A DNA stretch of 64,000 nt from Symbiodinium natans (taxonomy: Eukaryota; Sar; Dinophyceae; Suessiales; Symbiodiniaceae): the NCBI GenBank assembly GCA_905221605.1, contig CAJNDS010002687.1:250001-314000 (forward strand). Direction: 5' to 3'. The notes beneath the pieces are model-generated. The model was not told where the DNA came from, ran no database searches, and worked only from the letters and a program-made list of their open reading frames with translations. The translations under genes were made by a program, and so were the position numbers. Shown piece after piece: positions 56,391 through 64,000 of this stretch. Positions within the stretch are counted from its first letter, which is position 1, and every line of letters begins with the position of its first letter.

Positions 56391-56775
56391 CTTCCGTTGG
56401 TTAGAAGAAGAGAGAAAGAGAGGGGAGAGCCAGCAAGGGGACCCATTTTTTTTTGGACCTTTGTTTTTTTTGGCCTTCTTGTTTCTTGGCTCTGTTTTGT
56501 CGCAGAAACAGAGTGAAACTTGTATTGTCTTCAGTTTTCTCTTCAGTTTCGTATCAAGACCTTTGTTTTCCGCGAATTTCCAGAGACACAGAGCAAGAAA
56601 TAAAGGAAGGAAGGAAAGAAGCCCCCCAGCTGTTTTTAAGCCGCAAGTCTGCCAAACCCATGATGCGAGCGTTGTGTTTGCAAGTGGGGGGGGGGGCTGC
56701 CCCCCCCCCCCCCCCCCACCCCCCTGCTTGGGCTGCGCCCCCCCCCCTCCCCAACCCCCCCGCTTTTTTTAAGCC

Positions 56776-57008
56776 CCCCTAAACCCCAAGCCCTAAACCC
56801 TCATAAACCCTAATCAGCCCTAATAAACCAAATAAACCCAAATAAACCCTAAACCCCAAACCCCAAACCCCAAACCCCAAACCCCAAACCCCAAACCCCA
56901 AACCCTAAATCCTAAACCCTAAACCCTAAACCCTAAACCATAAACCCTAAACCCTAAACCCTAAACCCTAAACCCTAAACCCTAAGCCTAAACCCTAAAA
57001 CCTAAACT
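56776..57008 (-). repeat. CCCTAAA / CCCCAAA array
   Basis: Telomere-like CCCTAAA units flank a homogeneous block of eight or nine CCCCAAA (about 56846-56905). The block looks locally amplified from one variant. Poly-C tracts (56686-56760) precede it. Confidence 0.9.
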
Positions 57009-57033
57009 GCGAAACATAGTGTGCTGGCTGCAG

Positions 57034-57148
57034 GTACGCTGGCTGCACGATTATCACCTCGGCTGCATTAGTTCTGTTGGTTGTTGTTGCTGGTACGCTG
57101 GCTGCATGATTATCACCTTGGCTGCATTGAGATAGTAGTTCTGTCGGC
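57034..57148 (+). repeat. Direct repeat of about 55 bp
   Basis: GGTACGCTGGCTGCA followed by GATTATCACCT occurs twice (about 57034 and 57090) with minor changes, between two telomere-like arrays. Confidence 0.7.
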
Positions 57149-57331
57149 GTGGTTGACTGCTGAAGCTATATATGCTTTCGCTTTTGGTCCGAACGAGGCC
57201 TTGAGCTGAAACCCACTGACAAGAAAAGAACAAAGGAAAGTTCTCTCTCGGCTGTGCTCTACAGTGCGTTTGCAGAACAACTGTGGATGAGAGTAATCCA
57301 CCAAGTAGGTTTGCAAGTTTCACATAGCGCT

Positions 57332-57690
57332 GAACCCTAAACCCTAAACCCTGGCCCTAAACCCTAAACCCTAAACCCTAAACCCTAAACCCTAAACCCT
57401 AAACCCTAAACCCTAAGCCCTAAGCCCTAAGCCCTAAGCCCTAAGCCCTAAGCCCTAAGCCCTAAGCCCTAAGCCCTAAGCCCTAAGCCCTAAGCCCTAA
57501 GCCCTAAGCCCTAAGCCCTAAGCCCTAAGCCCTAAGCCCTAAGCCCTAAGCCTTAAGCCCTAAGCCCTAAGCCCTAAGCCCTAAGCCCTAAGCCCTAAGC
57601 CCTAAGCCCTAAGCCCTAAGCCCTAAGCCCTAAGCCCTAAGCCCTAAGCCCTAAACCCTAAACCCTAAACCCTAACCCCTAAACCGTGAG
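57332..57690 (-). repeat. CCCTAAA array enclosing a pure CCCTAAG block
   Basis: About ten CCCTAAA, then about 33 consecutive CCCTAAG (one CCTTAAG), then four CCCTAAA. The variant block is internally uniform, which implies recent expansion by slippage or unequal exchange rather than telomerase. Confidence 0.95.
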
Positions 57691-57699
57691 ACGGCGGTT

Positions 57700-58630
57700 T
57701 CGAGGTTAGGTTCACATCTTAGTACTGATTTCCAGGGCCTTTTGTACCACCGCGTAACATGACCCACAAATCCCCCTTTCTCTCGCTTGACCGTGAAGAA
57801 ACCGCCCTAATAGTAGAAAACGCGTGAATAAAATGAACGCACGGGTCTTGGGGCTCATTCACTAAATTCATGCACAAGTTTATAAATCAGTTCACTCACT
57901 GTGTTCATTAGCTTATTATTACGGGCGGTTATTAGTTTATTATATTCACGCCCGTATATTCACTTCCCTTTTCTCTCGTTCTATTAAGGGTGCACACGGG
58001 CGTCTACATAATAATAACTAGCTCGTGTAAACCAATCTCATAAAGACAACTTACGACATCTCCCTCGATTACCAGGATTCTTTGTTACCTTTAGGATTCT
58101 CTCCACACACTACGTTCATAATTTCGCTTATTTTCGCGCGGCTCTTTCGTTTCTTGCAAAATTGCGCTCATTTGATTCACTTCGTAATAATATAATAATA
58201 CGTGCGGGCTAATGCTAATATTATATGTGCCCGCAGAATACAATATTATGATAATAATTCCGGGGCATTAAGTAGTATTATTATTAGCCCCGGTCGTTCC
58301 TAATATTATTATTATTATTCACGCGTCCTTTTAGTCCTTGTAATCACAATAATATTATTCTCTTCGCCTTTTAAAAGAAGCCCAAGAACTATTCTTTGAG
58401 GTCAGTTGTCAAAGTCTTCCAGAAGGTTAATGGTGGATAGAGTGAATAACCGGCCCATGGAACGCCCACAAGCTAGTTTTCCCGCCCTTTGTTCAATCCT
58501 ACTAGACAATTCGGAGAAACGTTTTGGCCGTAGTACGGTGCCTTGAAAGATCTTGAGTTGAATCGAAGTGCCTCCTCAAGCCATCTCAAGCCCTGCTGAT
58601 TTAAGCCGCAAAAGCTTGCGAGCAAGATTT
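57700..58630. other. AT-rich island with GC-clamped hairpins
   Basis: Composition changes sharply at the end of the telomere-like array to TA-rich sequence full of ATAATA and TTATTA. It contains three hairpins with 7-8 bp GC stems and AT loops of about 20 bases: 57921-57955, 58203-58235 and 58260-58293. No ORF or RNA gene is recognised. The look recalls organellar intergenic DNA, but origin is unproven. Confidence 0.6.
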
Positions 58631-58657
58631 CTAAGAATTCCTACGAAAAGTAGTTTG

Positions 58658-58777
58658 AATCCTATGAAAATACAGTGCGAACGGAGGTTTTCCTAGAAAC
58701 CAAGAAAATGGACCAATTCCGATGAAAATATAGAGGGAGTGGAGGTTTTCCATAAAAAGCCACGAAAATCGACCAAA
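58658..58777 (-). repeat. Inverted-repeat arm 2
   Basis: Reverse complement of the 56271-56386 segment at clearly more than chance similarity (shared GGAAAACCTCC, TTGGTCCATTTTCTT, TCGATTTTC). The arms enclose 2.3 kb of telomere-like arrays plus the AT-rich island. Confidence 0.75.
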
Positions 58778-59380
58778 AAACCAAACAAGACCCCCAAAAA
58801 ACCACCTGCTTAATTCAATTGCCATCCAGTTCTTGCCTCCACGCACCAAACTTCGCCACTAAACCTAGGATACGATGGGGTGGTAGTGGGTGGGCATCAC
58901 GCAAAAAGCGGGCAAAAATGCAATCCTCTGTGGGGACTTGTAGGACAGCACCTCCACCAGCCCTTCTGCGGCTGTTCTTGACAGTCCGTCACTTAGGGAG
59001 CCATGCCTGCTGAAGTACACCATGAAGCCCACAGCTCTTGCGGTTCGTGTTGTGTGTGTGTGTGTGCGGTTGGATTCGAACGCGAGGCCCGCCTCCGAAA
59101 AATGTCCAAGGGCCCGGAGCTCTGCGCACAATTTGCAGTTTTCCGCATTGGTTTGTTGCGAGTTCCCGCGAGGGGTCCGGATAGCCAGCCGGCCACTGCT
59201 TCGGCCGGTCATCGACTCAGCAAACAAGTTCTAGTAGCTCACCAAGTTCTAGCGCAGAGCCGAGAGTGGCTCGAAGGACAGTATCCTGCAGCAGGGTCGT
59301 TGATCTGAGCGTCGCTGATCCGAATCGTCCACTCAAGCAGATTCTGTCGGCTCGAAGCTTTCGTTTATGTTGTCGTGCTC

Positions 59381-62365
59381 ATGAAGCGATCCCTGTTGCG
59401 CGCTGCAGCAGAACCACTGAAGCTCTACCAGCACCCTGACATGCCAAAGTTAGGGCTCCTGGTTTCAGCAAGATCAAGCTGAGCCCAGGTATGCTATTTG
59501 TCCTTTTTGCAACAAGACAAAGGCGCGGCAGCACCCGATTGTTCCAGACGGCTCGCGGTGTTTCTTTCGATTGTATGAGTTAAACGATATTGGTCATGGT
59601 CATCATGTGTAATGTTGGAACATTCATACTCGTGCTCTTTTGCCGTGCCCGGAACTAGCAGTTTCTAGACTGGCACATGAGACGACCGCACATTGTGCTG
59701 GCACGCGCCGCGCACGCAAGGGGGATCAAGGGGGGGCAAGGGTGGGCGGCAGTGCAACAAAGTGGACTGGTGAACCTTCCATGTGGGTGGCCAGTGAACA
59801 TTCGGAGGTGAAGTCTTGTGAGAGTCCAACGAGCAGCTGTCGTGAGGTGAACCCTGGATTGGAACGAGTTCTGAAGGAGGGACTTCCGTGATACTGTAAT
59901 GTTCCCCGAACCCGAACCCTTAAACCCCTAAACCCTCATCAAACCCACCCGCCAAATCCCTACAAATTCCAAAGACGCCCCCAGAAACGCCGCAACAACT
60001 ATACCCCAATCCAGTAAGCCTTTTTCTTTGGATGGCAGGCAGCCCTGGACTTCCTGAAAGTGCCCTACGCATCGGTGGAGGTAGACCCGCTGACGCGATC
60101 ACAGATCAAGTTCTCGAAGGCCCAAGGGCCTTCACAGACCAAAGGATCATTTGGGTTTGGGGTTCAGAGTGTTATGTTTTTTGCATAAGGTTGTGGTGGG
60201 ATGTGCTTGCTCATGCAAGTGCCAGGACTACAAGAAAGTGCCGATCGCGGTGCTCTCTGGCGGGTCCGTGGTGGGTGGCTCCACTGAGATCGTGGATGCC
60301 GTCCTCCAGTCTGAGGCAAGGTCTTTCGATTTTTTGAAAACCTGCGCCCTCAGCCCTCAACCCTCAACCCTCGAGCCTCAACACTCGTTCACCGTAGACT
60401 TTGTCAATGGAAGCCTCCTCAGAGCAGCATCCACATCAAACGAAATCACTCTACTTTATGGTTAGTGTTCTTAGAAAGTTAGTTATTCTGACTCTTCTTG
60501 TTGTTGTTCTGATAGTTGCCATAAGTTCTTGGTGTTGCTCACATCATGAACATGTTGTTGCCTTGTTTTGTTTTGGTTGTCATAAGCTATTACTCTTTCT
60601 CTAAAAGATCCCAAAACCCAAAAACCCAAATTGTTTAACTTTTGATTTTTGCCCCTTGTTTGCAGGCATCCGCGCCTCAGGCTGCTGGTGTGGATGAGCC
60701 TCGCTGCAGGGCTTAGTGGGGTTTAGGGTGTCTGGTAGGGTTTCGGACTAGGATGTGTTTTTTTGTTGGTATTGGCGTGTTGGGTCTGAGTCCCCTGCAA
60801 TGCTTGCACTACCATGCCAAGGCACAGCACTTCCTGAGCGATGAGGCCTGAGCACGGCAACGGTTCAAGTGATGGGTACGGAGGGTGTCCCTCAGAAACC
60901 TTCAAGCATGCCAGTGCACCCGCAGCAAGAAGCAGACCACAATTGAGCCATATTAGGGTCCTGACAGCAAGAAGCATTCCCCACACCACAGCCGCAAGAA
61001 CGGAGAGAGCAGCACCCTCTGCTTGCAGGCCGGCACCTGCAGCAAGAACTGCAACGAAGAGAATTTCTTAACCGCGCCCCCTAACACGGTCGGCCTTCAT
61101 CCAGAAGCGCGAATCCCCCGCAGGCGCGCCACTGGAACAAATGGTGTGATGTGCCTTGCCCGAACTCCATATTTTGGCCTCTGTTGTCAGCTGTAGTTTT
61201 GGATTATGTTTGATTCCTCATGCCATCATCTGGATCGCACTGCGGAGCTCAGGAGAAGTTTGCTGTGTGCGTCTACCCAAACATCACTCGCAGCGTCTCC
61301 GAATGCTGGCAGGCTGAGTGCCGAATGATGCAACACACCAGAGAAGTCAAAGATGCAAGGATGCGAAACAAGTATATTCGACAATGATGTCGGTTCAGAC
61401 ACCATGGGCACCTGCATCGTCCAGTTCTTCTGACGGCAAGCATCGACTGTGAGTTGTGGAGGCCCTGGGATACCTGCAGCGGTGTCCGGAATTTTCGATG
61501 CCACGAGCTTTGGCGACCCGAGCGCTGGGAGCCGTAGGCCGGGACGAAAGGATGTTGGGGCTGTGGAGGACCAGTCCGAGTCCGGATCTGTCGGTTCCCC
61601 CACGTGATCCTGTGAAGTTCTGAGGCGAGAGTTTATTCCCGGCTTTTCCAAAACCCCGCACGAGGCATGGCAGCCGCCCATGGAAAGATCAAGAAGTTGC
61701 TGGCTTGATGTTCAGACGTGTGCAGTGTGGCCAACGCAGGTCGGTGTAGTGTTGGACCTGCGTAGACTTGCCTGGAACTGGTCATGGGGTCTCGGTCAAC
61801 GTATGCCGATGATGCAAGGAAATACAACATGGATGACGAGCGCGGAGCACTCTTCACTGCTGTAGATGCCAGTCTCTCAGCATCCGAAGAAGGCTCCCTC
61901 AGCCTCCCAACAGCCTTACTAACCGAAAACCCTCAACGCCCCAGGCCTGGACCGCCGAGGTGGGTACCAAGGAGTTCCGAGGCCAGGTTCAACATAGCTT
62001 AACACTGTTTACAATGTTTAACAAAGCTGAACAATGTTTAACATGTTCAAGATTTTTCTTCTTTTGCCTTGCAAAAACAGCCACTTTGCAATTTTGCAAG
62101 ACGGCGCAGGTGGAGAGAAGCCTGATCTGTCGGACTTGGCAGTGTTCGGATGTATTCGCGGTATCTCCGACCTTCCGCTGTATTCAGAGATGACACAGCA
62201 CAAGGACGGTTTTAACCAGACTGTTTCTCTCTCTTGGACTTGCGTTGCCCCTGCAAGGCCCCTCTCCCCTTGAGGCCTGTAGGTTTTGCTGCACATTGCT
62301 TGCAGGAATTTGGGCCTTGGTTCAACCGAGTTGCCGATGCTTTGAAAGCAAAGCTTGCAGAATGA
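59381..62365 (+). CDS. Prostaglandin E synthase 2-like glutaredoxin/GST protein
   Basis: Exon 59381-59430 starts MKRSLLRAAAEPLKLY. A GC-AG intron leads to 59489-59522 (YAICPFCNKTK, redox site Cys21 and Cys24). Next are 60039-60119 (ALDFLKVPYASVEVDPLTRS) and 60226-60315 (DYKKVPIAVLSGGSVVGG, the cis-Pro loop). The C-terminal GST-like half follows: 61253-61312 (EKFAVCVYPNITRSVSECWQ), about 61830-61875 (KYNMDDERGALFTAVDA), 62110-62204 (GEKPDLSDLAVFGCIRGISD) and 62306-62365 (EFGPWFNRVADALKAKLAE, TGA). This is the PTGES2 architecture: thioredoxin fold with CPxC, then helical domain with the PDLSDLAVFG block. Family members are membrane-associated, bind haem or glutathione, and isomerise prostaglandin H2 in animals;the physiological role in protists is unclear. 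No N-terminal membrane segment was found, so upstream exons may be missing. One intron (62205-62305) uses GA-AG. Confidence 0.82.
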
Positions 62366-62527
62366 GAATATACAGCAGTACAGTAGTATAGGATCCGTCG
62401 AAACTTCGGGTAGGGTCACCCGATGCCACCATTTGCACTCCAAAGAAGGGATGTGCATGGTTGCAATGGCACAACAGGTGTCATGCTTTAAATATACCTT
62501 TCTGCTCATGTCCTAAAAAAATAAGAG

Positions 62528-62706
62528 TCCGGATTCTGGCTTCACGCAGCTGCTGTTCGATCTTTCTACTGATGTGTCAGCACTTCCTGTGGTAGATATG
62601 GACGCGGCTGTCCGACAGTGCAGAAAATGGTCGCGTGAACGGTGTCAAGTTTTCTCCACGCCACTGAGTCCCTGGCCCAGCTGTGCCGCCACCCCCAAGG
62701 CTCGAG
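62528..62706 (+). CDS. Possible exon, unknown; overlaps minus-strand frames
   Basis: After AG at 62526-62527 a frame reads DSGFTQLLFDLSTDVSALPV, MDAAVRQCRKWSRERCQVF and SPWPSCAATPKAR, then a GT donor. Composition is protein-like. A minus-strand frame (62854-62645) is open too and reads CLDKMAEILELSSRATLRE. I cannot decide between them. Confidence 0.25.
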
Positions 62707-62823
62707 GTATGCTCTGAATCCTGTAAGTCTTCTGTGTTGGCTCTTTTTCTCTTAACGTTGCTCTACTACTCAACTCAAGGATTTCAGCCATCTTGTCGAG
62801 GCAGTCTGCAGTGAGCTGACGTT

Positions 62824-63427
62824 TCACCGTCCGCGACTGGTATCGCAAGGGCAAAGAGTTGCAGCCGGGATGACGTTTGGATCTGGTTTCAGGGCTTGGC
62901 CCACTCTACGTAGGGCCGATGTCGTGCCAGCTGGGATATCATTTCCGACATGCTTTAAAATTAGCCGACCCGCAGACTTTTTCAAAGGGTGGGGAGGTCG
63001 CACGCCGCCACAGTCTAGGCGGAGATTGTCACTTGGCAGCACGGAGCTGGTAAAACGTACCCAACCCTGCAAGCTTGAAAAAAACCTACAATCAGTAACT
63101 CAGCCAAGCGTCAAGTCATCGGTACACACAGCGGCTTCAGTTGCCACATTTCACGCGACCATACCAGTAGCGTTTGAGGATGTTGAGGTTTGGGATCGAC
63201 GGTTTCTGCGAGATTAGAAGCACCTTTGTTATTGCCGCGTTAAATCTGGCCAGAAGCGCTTCCCGGCCTTTCAGTTGAATGTATGGTGTGGGGCAGGGAG
63301 GGCCACTCAAACCTGGAGCGGAGTTTTTGCGAAGCTGCAGTACACTGCAGAACGAGTCCACGTCCCACCCCTCCAAACTAAGCTGCTTCCACCCAGGAAG
63401 CAGCCAATTTCGAGCTCCTGGGCACAC
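62824..63427 (-). pseudogene. Possible non-LTR retrotransposon reverse-transcriptase remnant
   Basis: On the minus strand, 63427-63137 contains LQLRKNSAPGLSG, resembling the K-x-APGxDG block at the start of reverse transcriptases of LINE type. Further on, 63072-62824 reads RLILKHVGNDIPAG, which could be a decayed RPLxLxxxxxKI block. Frames change and stops intervene, and the catalytic YADD box is not seen. Decayed LINE copies are common in dinoflagellates. Confidence is low because only two short motifs support it. 63430-64000 has no other recognisable feature. Confidence 0.3.
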
Positions 63428-64000
63428 GCAAGCTCAAAAGGTATCATCCATTTCGGAACAAATTCCCCGCACTGACCAATTTTGGCGTCGTCAGCGGCAT
63501 TGGGAAGATGACTCGGAACATCCTGAAGATGTGAGATATTTATCAATGTGACAGGCCCTGTGTCGCATCTCCACTCCAAGTCGAGGCCACAATGGTCTGC
63601 CGAATGCGCACTCGAGGCCGCGCACTTCTTGTCCGCGCCCTGGAGGGGCTTGCGCTGACAGTTTTGCCGACTCCTAGGGGGGGTGGGGAACTTGCGCGTT
63701 AATCAGCCACAGGCATGCAGGTTTGCACCCAGGGTTAGGCAGAGTCTAGCTGCTAGCTTTGCACGCGCCAGGTTCTGGCTGTCTTGGCGGTTTGCAGATG
63801 GTGCAAGGCGCTAGACTTTGTTTGCGGTCGGCGTCTCGGAAGTTTGATGCCTTTGTGTCTCTTGGAAGAGCCAGCTGACAGCTGTCACATGCGAATATCA
63901 TAGTCTTTCGTTTCTGGCTGCTGTTGCACTCAGTGTGCACAAGCTCCGTGACAGTTCGGAGGTCCTCCGCCAAGATCACTGGGCCCCAGCCAGACAGTTC

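Noticed and set aside
1-64000. Dinoflagellate spliced-leader relics or SL RNA genes
   Set aside because: Looked for the CCATTTTGGCTCAAG core upstream of gene starts and elsewhere by eye; none seen. A string search would be decisive.

Overview
The window looks like nuclear DNA of a dinoflagellate (Symbiodiniaceae, Polarella or Prorocentrum type; the genus cannot be fixed from sequence alone). Three things point there. Genes are broken into many short exons, and their reading phase is restored only if GC-AG and some GA-AG introns are allowed next to GT-AG. Plant-type telomere-like heptamers (TTTAGGG/CCCTAAA) are scattered through introns and spacers in both orientations. Nearly every recognisable gene lies on the + strand, as in unidirectional dinoflagellate gene arrays. 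Long simple repeats and poly-G tracts separate genes. No bacterial operon, rRNA, tRNA, CRISPR or spliced-leader gene was recognised.

Layout. 0.3-7.6 kb: an RNA-binding protein with one RRM, Pro-rich and Gly/His-rich 5' exons, a striking Gly-Cys-rich exon and a clean last exon ending at 7592. 8.4-13.2 kb: a beta-ketoacyl-synthase-like (KS) gene whose active-site Cys and first catalytic His are both replaced. Its two halves are separated by 2.5 kb holding a complete two-exon SAM methyltransferase (+) and a short antisense gene; one exon of the antisense gene carries a 625-bp element with 30-bp terminal inverted repeats and an 8-bp target duplication (introner/MITE-like). 14.9-19 kb: coding-looking exons of unknown function. 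23-27.3 kb: a ubiquitin-specific protease with visible Cys and His boxes. 27.8-29.6 kb: a 0.7-kb CGCACCCTCC minisatellite followed by nested direct duplications. 33.8-37.7 kb: a tandem Sec14 (CRAL-TRIO) protein with an EF-hand-like loop and a C-terminal GOLD domain. 38.3-47.1 kb: a PP2C/PPM phosphatase of PPM1G type, split by a roughly 4.4-kb intron full of degenerate telomere-like repeat. 47-59 kb: gene-poor, with tandem arrays, dispersed repeats, poly-G tracts and an AT-rich island carrying GC-clamped hairpins. 59.4-62.4 kb: a PTGES2-like glutaredoxin/GST protein with a CPFC site. 62.6-63.6 kb: possible reverse-transcriptase remnants.

The genes do not form a pathway. They are ordinary nuclear functions (RNA binding, ubiquitin removal, lipid transfer, dephosphorylation, redox, methyl transfer). 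The accessory interest lies in the degenerate KS with its nested genes, the introner-like element, and the repeat architecture. Exon borders were inferred by eye from protein-family continuity and reading phase; transcript data would settle them.
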